NCBI GenBank assembly: GCA_016787265.1
Contig: JAEUVF010000005.1
Location: forward strand, 124,001-188,000
DNA: 64,000 nucleotides
Source: Flavipsychrobacter sp.
GTDB lineage: Bacteria > Bacteroidota > Bacteroidia > Chitinophagales > Chitinophagaceae
Direction of reading: 5' to 3'
Part shown: piece after piece, positions 17,564 through 24,338 of the stretch
Layout of the letters: each line of letters opens with the position of its first letter
Numbering within the stretch: the first letter of the stretch is position 1
The notes under the pieces: generated by a model
Database searches by the model: none
What the model was told of the DNA's origin: nothing
What the model saw: the letters and a program-made list of their open reading frames with translations, nothing else
Position numbers and translations under genes: made by a program

Positions 17564-18667
17564 ATGAATATAGAGAGAGTCATCGTTTTTATCATTGATG
17601 GCATGCACTGGCAGGCACCATCCCTGCTGGGGATGAACAATTATAATGCATTGGCTGCAGATGGAACCAGCATAGAACAATCCTGCATGATCGTTCCACA
17701 TCACCCCACCGTTGGAGAATATGGTCAATTGCATTCTACCTCTTTCCCAAATCCGGTATTACAGGAAGGGACCATTTTTGTAAAAAAAGGTAACCGCATG
17801 TTGCAGGATGTTTTCGGGCCTGATGAATTAACTGCTTTTATGGCTAATTCAAAAGCATACGAATCGGTAACCCGTGGTTTTGATATTTGTGAACAATACC
17901 CTGGTCATTCAGACGAAAAGCTGGTAAAGCGGAGTATGGAGCTGCTGGATGAACTACCGGTTCGGTATATGCGCATCCACCTGCAGACACCCGGCAATGA
18001 AGGCAGGTATCTCACTATGACAAGTCCGGATAAACCATATTATCGCAACATTTGGGGAGAAGGTTCACCTTATGCAGCCGCATTAACGGAAGCAGACAGA
18101 CACCTCGGGGTATTGATTTCCTTCCTGGATAAAAAAAGATGGATGCAGAATACATTGCTGATTGTAACGGGTGATCATGGCCAGAGTGTAAAGGGATGGC
18201 ACCCCGTGATAGATAAAGACAGCAGTTTGACTCCTCTTCTATTCCATGGTCCGTCAATTGCCCGAAATAGAGCATTACCTTACTTTGAACATACAGATAT
18301 AAGTCCGACTATCGCTGCTTTGTTGCAAAAAGAACCCCCAAATAAGGATGGAGGGTCAGGCTTATTTATTGAATCCGTAATGGAAACCTGCAATCAGCCA
18401 TTCGATGAACATCCCCGGTATATCGAAACAATCAACAAACAATTGAATGAGTATAATGCCTTAAGGGCGAGAATCCTGATTCAGGCTGAAGCAGACAGCT
18501 ACTATTCATCTTTCCTGACATACCTGGAAAATGAATTGCTTACACCTGAGCCATTTTATCACCAGGACAGATTTTCGGAATGGTACCGGGCCGGATCTAC
18601 CCGGCATCTCGTTGAAGTGAATCAGGGAATACTTGAAAAAATGCGACAGGAAGTGACCATTCACTGA
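17564..18667 (+). CDS. Alkaline phosphatase-superfamily enzyme (phosphodiesterase/phosphatase-like)
   Basis: The 367-residue protein has the alkaline-phosphatase superfamily layout: an early metal-binding Asp in VFIIDGMHW, a possible Thr nucleophile region in HHPTVGEYG, and C-terminal metal ligands in VTGDHGQS, KGWHPVI and HTDISPTIAALL. The sulfatase signature C/S-x-P-x-R is absent, so I do not call it a sulfatase. No signal peptide is visible, so it should act in the cytoplasm. It follows the dehydratase by 19 bases. It may remove a phosphate or phosphodiester from an imported substrate, or be a phosphoglycerate mutase-like relative; the reaction is unknown. Confidence 0.7.
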   Translation: MNIERVIVFIIDGMHWQAPSLLGMNNYNALAADGTSIEQSCMIVPHHPTVGEYGQLHSTSFPNPVLQEGTIFVKKGNRMLQDVFGPDELTAFMANSKAYESVTRGFDICEQYPGHSDEKLVKRSMELLDELPVRYMRIHLQTPGNEGRYLTMTSPDKPYYRNIWGEGSPYAAALTEADRHLGVLISFLDKKRWMQNTLLIVTGDHGQSVKGWHPVIDKDSSLTPLLFHGPSIARNRALPYFEHTDISPTIAALLQKEPPNKDGGSGLFIESVMETCNQPFDEHPRYIETINKQLNEYNALRARILIQAEADSYYSSFLTYLENELLTPEPFYHQDRFSEWYRAGSTRHLVEVNQGILEKMRQEVTIH

Positions 18668-18696
18668 AATCATTTTAAATGACTAATGCCTAACAA

Positions 18697-19992
18697 ATGA
18701 ATGGATCGTATTTGCAAAAATTGAAAGATAAGAGTCGCTACAGGTGGGTGGTGGTAGTGTTATTATTTTTTGCTACTACCATCAACTACCTCGATCGACA
18801 GGTGATTGGTTTACTTAAACCGGCACTGGAAGAAAAGTTTCAATGGACAGAAACCGATTTCAGTAAGATGGTTATGGCATTTTCATTTACCTATGCCATT
18901 GGACTGCTGTTGTTTGGCAGATGGATTGATAAAATAGGTACCCGCCGCGGATACATTGTTTCAGTGATTGTATGGAGTGCTGCTGCTATGGTGCACGCAT
19001 TTGTTTCAACAACGGGTGGTTTTATGATTGCAAGGGGGCTGCTGGGAATTGGTGAAGCAGGGAATTTTCCGGCAGCTATTAAAACGGTGGCTGAATGGTT
19101 CCCAAGACGCGAACGAGCACTGGCAACAGGGCTGTTCAATTCCGGAGCCAGCGTGGGAGCCGTACTGGCACCAATCGTTGTACCCTTATTGCTGGCTAGT
19201 TTTGGATGGCAGTGGGCATTTATTATAACGGGAGCGCTTGGTTTTATCTGGTTAATTTTCTGGTGGGCTTTGTATGCAATACCAGCCCAAACCACTGGTG
19301 TTTCTGCAGATGAACTGGCCTATATCAACAGCGATGCGGAGGAATTGATCCCGCAGCAGAAAATATCCTGGGTGTCTCTTTTCAAAATGCGTGAAACCTG
19401 GGTATTTATAACCGGAAAATTTCTGGCGGATCCTATCTGGTGGTTTTTCCTTTTCTGGATGCCTTCTTTTTTTGCCAGCCGATTTGCATTGAATCTGAGT
19501 AAACCCAGTTTGCATCTGGTAATTGTATATGCAGCAACCACAATTGGCAGTATCGGAGGAGGTTATCTCTCTTCCTACCTGATAAAAAAAGGAAAAACAC
19601 CTGTAAGAGCCAGGAAGTTATCACTGCTCATTGCTGCAGCTTGTGTTGTGCCGGTTACGATTGCAAGTTATGTTGACAATATCTGGATAGCTGTTCTTGT
19701 TATCAGTCTGGCTGCAGCCGCACACAATGCATGGAGTGCAAATATTTTCACCATTGCTTCGGATATGTTTCCAAAACATTCCCTGAGTTCTGTAATTGGT
19801 ATTGGGGGGATGGCTGGTTCTGTGGGTGGCATCCTGTTTCCGCTTGTAACAGGGCTTCTGCTCGACCATTATAAAAATCAGGGGAATATCATTCCGGGTT
19901 ACCAGACACTATTTATTTTTTGTGGAATGGTGTATCTGCTCGCCTGGTTAATCATTCATTTTCTGATTCCGGCAAAGTATAAAAAACAATAA
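18697..19992 (+). CDS. MFS transporter, hexuronate/aldarate (ACS) type
   Basis: The 431-residue inner-membrane protein has the 12-helix major facilitator pattern. It opens with RWVVVVLLFFATTINYLDRQVIGLL, a start characteristic of the anion:cation symporter group that includes ExuT and GudP. The loop signatures are GRWIDKIGTRRGYIVS between helices 2 and 3 and a glycine-rich RGLLGIGEAGNFPAAIK that is likewise family-typical. It probably imports the organic-acid sugar consumed by the surrounding enzymes. Spacing is 29 bases upstream and 3 bases downstream, so it is in the middle of the operon's 3' half. Confidence 0.9.
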   Translation: MNGSYLQKLKDKSRYRWVVVVLLFFATTINYLDRQVIGLLKPALEEKFQWTETDFSKMVMAFSFTYAIGLLLFGRWIDKIGTRRGYIVSVIVWSAAAMVHAFVSTTGGFMIARGLLGIGEAGNFPAAIKTVAEWFPRRERALATGLFNSGASVGAVLAPIVVPLLLASFGWQWAFIITGALGFIWLIFWWALYAIPAQTTGVSADELAYINSDAEELIPQQKISWVSLFKMRETWVFITGKFLADPIWWFFLFWMPSFFASRFALNLSKPSLHLVIVYAATTIGSIGGGYLSSYLIKKGKTPVRARKLSLLIAAACVVPVTIASYVDNIWIAVLVISLAAAAHNAWSANIFTIASDMFPKHSLSSVIGIGGMAGSVGGILFPLVTGLLLDHYKNQGNIIPGYQTLFIFCGMVYLLAWLIIHFLIPAKYKKQ

Positions 19993-19995
19993 GCT

Positions 19996-21402
19996 ATGGC
20001 AGCAACAGAGGTATATCTAAAAAAAATGGAATGGCCTTTGTTTGGAGAAGGCAATCCAGTTATTTTTCCACCTGTTTCCGAACTGGAAGAGCGGATCAGT
20101 CTTTGTCGCGCGTATATGCATAACCGGGGGTTTACCCATCTGCTTATTTATGGCGATCGGGAACATTTTGCGAACCTGCTTTACCTGGTTCATTTTGATC
20201 CCCGTTTTGAGGAGGCATTGCTTATTTTGGGACTTGAGGGCGACCCTTTGCTGCTGGTGGGAAATGAATGTGTATCGCATTTGACAGTTTCCCCGTTATA
20301 TCAGGCAGGCCGTCTCAGGTATGAACGATACCAGCCTTTCTCATTGATCAGTCAACCCAGGAATTCAAGCCGTCCGCTGGCAGCGATCTTTGCAGAAGAG
20401 GGAATGGTGAAAGGAGCGAAAGTTGGTTGTGTGGGTTGGAAATATTTCAGCTACATAGAGTTTTCACAACCGGAAAAAATGCTGGATATCCCTGGATTTA
20501 TTGCAGATACCGTACGCAATAATTGCGGATATGACGCGGTGGAAAATGGAACAGATATTTTTATGTCGCCGGTATATGGATTAAAAGCTACCTGTTCTGC
20601 ATTTGAAATTGCCCAGTTTGAATTCTCCAATACCATGGCATCAGAAGGGATGATTCATTTCTTTAAAAATTTTAAAGTTGGTGCTACTGATTTTGAGATG
20701 GTTCAGCAGTATAAGTACACGGGTTATCCGCTTGGTTGCCATATCGGATTAAAAAGTGACGCAAACCAGCATATTGGGTTATCGAGTCCAACCGGCGGGG
20801 TAATACGGCAGGGCGATCCCTGTTCTACCAATCTGTCTTATTGGGGCAGTAATATTTGCAGGGCCGGATGGGTGGTTGCCAATGAGAAGGAGTTGCCGGA
20901 GAAAGCGGCTGCGTATATCCGCGAGTTTGCTGCTCCCTATTTCCGCGCCTGTTCAGAATGGTTGAAGATGTTGCGAATTGGTGCAGTAGGAGGCGAGATC
21001 TACTCACGCATCCAGGAATTGTTGCCATTTGAACAGTTCAATGTTTTTTTGAATCCCGGTCACCTGATTCATTTTGAAGAATGGGTCAGTTCTCCTATTT
21101 ATGAAGGATCCCTTGATACTATCCGAAGTGGCATGTATTTTCAGTTGGATATAATTCCGAGGTCGAAACAATATTTTTCTTCACGCATGGAGGATGGATA
21201 TGTAGTGGCGGATGAAAAGCTTCAACAGGAATTGAAGAATATGTATCCCGATTGTTATGATCGATGTATGGCGCGCAGAGAATTCATGCAGGAGGAACTT
21301 GGTTTTTTGCTTCCAAAAGAAATTCTCCCCTTGTCAAATACAGCAGGTCTGGTACCACCTTTTTTTCTTGATTACCAGACTGTACTTAGCTTCAAATCCT
21401 AA
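19996..21402 (+). CDS. M24/creatinase-fold protein with degenerate metal site
   Basis: The 468-residue protein looks like a creatinase/Xaa-Pro aminopeptidase: an N-terminal creatinase domain (about 1-200) and a pita-bread C-terminal domain. The five M24 metal ligands (D, D, H, E, E) are not all kept. The first two Asp positions read Asn in STNLSYWGSN, the first Glu reads Asp in MYFQLDIIP, while His (NPGHLIHFEEW) and the last Glu (SRMEDGYVV) are recognisable. A metal-dependent peptidase is therefore unlikely. Creatinase itself hydrolyses a C-N bond without metal in the same fold, so a metal-independent amidohydrolase-like role on a small molecule is more plausible. Last gene of the operon, 3 bases after the transporter. 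Confidence 0.75.
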   Translation: MAATEVYLKKMEWPLFGEGNPVIFPPVSELEERISLCRAYMHNRGFTHLLIYGDREHFANLLYLVHFDPRFEEALLILGLEGDPLLLVGNECVSHLTVSPLYQAGRLRYERYQPFSLISQPRNSSRPLAAIFAEEGMVKGAKVGCVGWKYFSYIEFSQPEKMLDIPGFIADTVRNNCGYDAVENGTDIFMSPVYGLKATCSAFEIAQFEFSNTMASEGMIHFFKNFKVGATDFEMVQQYKYTGYPLGCHIGLKSDANQHIGLSSPTGGVIRQGDPCSTNLSYWGSNICRAGWVVANEKELPEKAAAYIREFAAPYFRACSEWLKMLRIGAVGGEIYSRIQELLPFEQFNVFLNPGHLIHFEEWVSSPIYEGSLDTIRSGMYFQLDIIPRSKQYFSSRMEDGYVVADEKLQQELKNMYPDCYDRCMARREFMQEELGFLLPKEILPLSNTAGLVPPFFLDYQTVLSFKS

Positions 21403-21512
21403 TATATGTATTGATTATTCCTGCAAACCCCGGTTTCTTTATCAGTCTTTCTGTGAGGTAACTATTCAGGAATTTAAAAGCCTGGTCCCAATTGGTGGGT
21501 TTGTTGTGGTAT

Positions 21513-21968
21513 TCACACCCCAAACTGCTTCAGATGATGTTTCGCATGCTTGTATAAGATCTGCACCTGGCCATTATAATTAAGGGGACCAAAGAATGGA
21601 TTCATGATCTCCCGCTCCGGATTCTCTGCAAAGGCCTGCTGAAAAGTTTCCAGGGCGCGCTTCAATTCAGCAATCGCAGTCTCCTTATCCGGATACCGCA
21701 CCGGTGCAGGAGTTTCCGCCATCATCGGATTCTTGACATTCTGGGGCATTGGGTCCTCGCTGAACAGAAAAGCTACCATCTGCGGTAAACGATTCTCAGG
21801 GGTTAACAGGTTCACAGGTATCTTGCCCGCAGCCACCAACACCGCATCTGTCAGGTGCTCCACCATCTGCTGAACGTTCATCTGGCCCCAGGCCGGAGGA
21901 GTTGATGGGTCTAGTTCTGTCAGCAGACGGGGAAGGTCTTCGAGGAGGAAGGTGAGCTTGGGGGACAT
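21513..21968 (-). CDS. DUF1569/DinB-superfamily protein
   Basis: This 151-residue protein fits the DUF1569 branch of the DinB four-helix superfamily: WGQMNVQQMVEHLTDAV near the N-terminus and YKHAKHHLKQFGV at the C-terminus, where the His residues could form the metal site. Function is unknown; DinB relatives include thiol-dependent S-transferases. I start it at ATG 21968 rather than the frame opening at 21998, because the latter would begin inside a palindromic repeat. It is read in the same direction as adk, but the 131 bases between them contain repeats that may end or stabilise the adk message. Confidence 0.65.
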   Translation of the reverse strand: MSPKLTFLLEDLPRLLTELDPSTPPAWGQMNVQQMVEHLTDAVLVAAGKIPVNLLTPENRLPQMVAFLFSEDPMPQNVKNPMMAETPAPVRYPDKETAIAELKRALETFQQAFAENPEREIMNPFFGPLNYNGQVQILYKHAKHHLKQFGV

Positions 21969-21988
21969 ATATAATTGTTTTGAGCTTA

Positions 21989-22031
21989 GTTCACCCAACG
22001 GGACGGCTGGCGCCTTACCCGTCGGGTGAAC
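21989..22031. repeat. Palindromic repeat element A (REP-like hairpin)
   Basis: Arms GTTCACCCAACGGG and CCCGTCGGGTGAAC pair over 14 positions with one mismatch around a loop carrying GGACGGC..GCC. A second, related element lies 7 bases away at 22039. Both have the core GGGACGGCT-N-GCCTTACCCG. This is not a normal terminator because no T-run follows on either strand. Confidence 0.7.
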
Positions 22032-22038
22032 TTGCCTG

Positions 22039-22100
22039 GTTTTACCGGGCGGGACGGCTTCGCCTTACCCGACCGGAAAAACCGCCGACCGGAAAAACCC
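22039..22100. repeat. Palindromic repeat element B plus an extra right arm
   Basis: Arms GTTTTACCGGGCGGG and CCCGACCGGAAAAAC pair over 15 positions with two mismatches (22039-22082). The right arm is then repeated directly: GACCGGAAAAACC occurs twice, 16 bases apart, the second ending next to the adk stop codon. Left arm, right arm, duplicated right arm is also the layout of the repeat at 54850. Confidence 0.65.
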
Positions 22101-22681
22101 TAAGCCGCTTTGCGCTTTTCGATTTCGGCGCAGAGGGCATCAAAGATATCATCCACAGTTCCCTCGCCTTTCACCTCCACTACCTTGCCGAACTGGCGGT
22201 AATGATCAGCTACAGCCGAGGTCTTCTTATGATATTCTGCAATCCGCGCACGGATAATGGTTTCATTCACGTCATCTGTGCGTCCACTGGTCAACCCGCG
22301 GTTCAGCAATCGCTTCACCAGCTCTTCTTCTGTCACTCCCAGGGCCAACACCACGTTGATGGCTTCCCCACGCTGTCCCAGCAACTCATCCAGGGCTACC
22401 GACTGCGCCTGAGTACGCGGAAATCCATCAAACAGGAATCCTTTGGCCTCCGGATTATTGTCCAATGCCGACCGAATCATGCCGATCACCACTGCATCCG
22501 GTACCAACTCCCCGCGATCCATGAATCCTTTCGCCTCCAAACCTAAGGTGGTCTGATTCGCGATCTCGGATCTCAATAAATCACCGGTGGACAGATGTTT
22601 TAAACCATAACGGGCAATCAGTCTTTCGGACTGTGTACCCTTCCCACTGCCGGGAGGACCAAATAGAATTAAATTGAACAT
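22100..22681 (-). CDS. adk: Adenylate kinase, short form
   Basis: Adenylate kinase catalyses ATP + AMP = 2 ADP. The 193-residue protein has the P-loop FGPPGSGKGTQS at residue 7, the AMP-binding STGDLLRSEI, the FLFDGFPRTQAQ segment and the Arg-rich NRGLTSGRTDD, where the long LID insertion is replaced by a short loop. It therefore belongs to the short, LID-less class common in Bacteroidota. It is monocistronic or leads the downstream DUF1569 gene. The 3' flank consists of the palindromic repeats at 21989-22100. Confidence 0.95.
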   Translation of the reverse strand: MFNLILFGPPGSGKGTQSERLIARYGLKHLSTGDLLRSEIANQTTLGLEAKGFMDRGELVPDAVVIGMIRSALDNNPEAKGFLFDGFPRTQAQSVALDELLGQRGEAINVVLALGVTEEELVKRLLNRGLTSGRTDDVNETIIRARIAEYHKKTSAVADHYRQFGKVVEVKGEGTVDDIFDALCAEIEKRKAA

Positions 22682-22802
22682 GTTGTTAAAAAACTCAGAT
22701 GAATGTCAAATTTAAGGGTTGCTCTCTAAAAATTGTCCATTAAAACCGGATTAAGCTTGAATTTTGTCAACCTGCCGACAATCCAAACGAACCAGTCACC
22801 CG

Positions 22803-22810
22803 TAGCTTTG
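22803..22810 (+). promoter_or_regulatory. -7 element (TAGCTTTG) just before msrB
   Basis: TAGCTTTG matches the Bacteroidota TAnnTTTG consensus exactly. It lies only 4 bases before the first possible ATG of msrB (22815), with further in-frame ATGs at 22821 and 22830. Transcription starting about 5-8 bases after the element would make the first ATG nearly leaderless and would favour 22821 or 22830. No TTTG is found at the right distance upstream. Confidence 0.4.
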
Positions 22811-22814
22811 TTAT

Positions 22815-23402
22815 ATGATTATGCGAACGATGTATCTCAAATTCCTGTTGCTTGGCTGCCTGATCAGCTTCCAGTATTGCAGCTTCTCGCAAGCCAAAAA
22901 AGAAACTACTTCACAAAAAATATCTACCATGGATAGCTCCAAAAATCCTGTTTACTCCCGCAATTCCTCTGATAAAGTGAACCTCAGTGAGGAGGAATGG
23001 AAGAAAATCCTGCCCTCCGATGTCTTTTATATCGCCCGCCAAAAGGGTACTGAAAGACCCTTTACCAGTCCGTTTGAACATTCCAAAGAAGTAGGTACCT
23101 ACCACTGCGCCGCCTGTGGAAACCCCCTCTTCCAGAGTGATACCAAATTCGACAGTGGCTGCGGATGGCCCAGCTTCTACCAGCCCATCTCCAAAACCAG
23201 TATTATATATACCCCTGATAATTCCCATGGCATGCGTCGCACCGAAGTGCAATGCGGTCGCTGTAAAGCACACCTGGGGCATGTTTTTGAAGATGGCCCC
23301 CCGCCAACCGGCCTGCGTTACTGTATTAATGGAGTAATTCTCGACTTCGCAAAAGCCAAAGAAGCCGAAAAATCCTACAATGAGAAGTCCGGTAAGCAGT
23401 AA
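22815..23402 (+). CDS. msrB: Peptide-methionine (R)-S-oxide reductase, exported
   Basis: MsrB repairs oxidised methionine (R-sulfoxide) in proteins. The protein has a signal-type N-terminus (YLKFLLLGCLISFQ ending near SFSQ), then the full MsrB domain. Zinc-binding pairs are CAACG and CGRCKAH, the DSGCGWPSFY signature is intact, and the catalytic Cys is in GLRYCINGV. The exported location suggests repair of envelope proteins. Three in-frame ATGs (22815, 22821, 22830) are possible; the promoter-like TAGCTTTG at 22803 suggests one of the later two may be the true start. The gene stands alone between adk (divergent) and a converging yceI-like gene. Confidence 0.95.
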   Translation: MIMRTMYLKFLLLGCLISFQYCSFSQAKKETTSQKISTMDSSKNPVYSRNSSDKVNLSEEEWKKILPSDVFYIARQKGTERPFTSPFEHSKEVGTYHCAACGNPLFQSDTKFDSGCGWPSFYQPISKTSIIYTPDNSHGMRRTEVQCGRCKAHLGHVFEDGPPPTGLRYCINGVILDFAKAKEAEKSYNEKSGKQ

Positions 23403-23463
23403 TCAGTACTAAGTGTTTTTTCCATTTATCGGGTAAAAAAGGCGGCCCGGCGAGTAAAAATGA

Positions 23464-23593
23464 ACGATAGCCGAACTCATTCTTTTTAGTCCGGATCCCG
23501 TTGCATCTTTACATCATGAAGCAGCAGTAAACGAATTGTCTCGGTTGTTACGTTTGGACAAATTCTGGATCTGGATCACTAAACACTACTAAA
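23464..23593 (+). other. Short open frame or small RNA before a terminator
   Basis: Between msrB and the yceI-like gene, one frame is open for about 43 codons from 23464 and ends in LDKFWIWITKHY at a TAA, six bases before a strong terminator. It has no ATG; TTG codons at 23536, 23545 and 23554 are the only plausible starts. Inside it, TACGTTTG at 23549-23556 matches the -7 consensus, which would instead give a small RNA of about 60 bases ending at the terminator. I cannot tell leader peptide, small RNA and chance apart. Confidence 0.3.
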
Positions 23594-23599
23594 AAACAA

Positions 23600-23630
23600 A
23601 AAGCCCCTCTGGACGGGGGCTTTCTTGTTT
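23600..23630. terminator. Intrinsic terminator between msrB and the yceI-like gene
   Basis: AAAGCCCC and GGGGCTTT pair around an 8-base loop and are followed on the + strand by TCTTGTTT; an A-rich flank on the other side lets it work in both directions. Confidence 0.85.
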
Positions 23631-23647
23631 ATGATTGGTTCTTCCAG

Positions 23648-24235
23648 TTATTTCACTTCATCCAACTCCACCTTTACGGTCACTTCTACTTCCTTTCCTA
23701 CTATCAGTCCGCCGGTTTCAGTTGCTTTATCCCACTTCAGATTATAATCAAAGCGATTGATAGTGGTGGTTGCTTTGAACCCTGCCTTACGGCCACGACT
23801 ACCCGCAAGTACTCCACCATGTGTTACCTGGAAGGTTACTGGCTTGGTCACGTCACGAATGGTGAGATTGCCTTTCAGTTCGTACTTGTTATTACCCAGC
23901 GGCTTCATCGATGTGCTTTCAAATTTCATGGTAGGAAACTTCTCCGCATTGAAGAAATCATCGCTCTTCAGGTGACCATCCCGACGCTCATTATCGGTAT
24001 TGATAGAGTTCACATCTACCGTAAAATTAATTTTGGCATCCGAGAAATCATCCTTGCTGTGTTCTACTGTACCATCCCACATCTTAAATGTTCCTTCTGC
24101 TTCTGATACCACCATGTGGTTCACGGAGAAACGCACACTGGAATGGCCTTTGTCCAGCTTCCATTTGGTTTGCGCAGTTGCACTCATTCCCAGCGCCAGG
24201 GCTGCAGTCATCATAAGCAGGTTTAATTTTCGCAT
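23648..24235 (-). CDS. YceI-family periplasmic lipocalin-like protein
   Basis: YceI proteins are small lipocalin-fold binders of polyisoprenoid lipids, often stress-induced. The 195-residue product has a signal peptide (MRKLNLLMMTAALALGMSATAQ), followed by KWKLDKGHSSVRFSVNHMVVSEAEG, the typical YceI opening, then DGHLKSDDFFNAEKFPTMKFES and a C-terminal FDYNLKWDKATETGG-like segment. Length and motifs are standard. It converges with the region carrying the terminator at 23600 and is divergent from the BNR-repeat gene. Confidence 0.93.
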   Translation of the reverse strand: MRKLNLLMMTAALALGMSATAQTKWKLDKGHSSVRFSVNHMVVSEAEGTFKMWDGTVEHSKDDFSDAKINFTVDVNSINTDNERRDGHLKSDDFFNAEKFPTMKFESTSMKPLGNNKYELKGNLTIRDVTKPVTFQVTHGGVLAGSRGRKAGFKATTTINRFDYNLKWDKATETGGLIVGKEVEVTVKVELDEVK

Positions 24236-24338
24236 ATTTATTGGTTTTATTGGTTAAACACTAAGATACACCTTTCATCAATTTCCGGACAGGGTTCCAA
24301 CATTATCCTTTAATTTCCTTGTTCAAATCTAATCGCAC

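Noticed and set aside
17564..18667. Sulfatase for the phosphatase-superfamily gene
   Set aside because: No C/S-x-P-x-R formylglycine motif and no export signal, unlike locus sulfatases.
21980..22546. 188-codon + strand frame opposite adk
   Set aside because: Mirror of the adenylate kinase coding sequence and starts inside the palindromic repeats.
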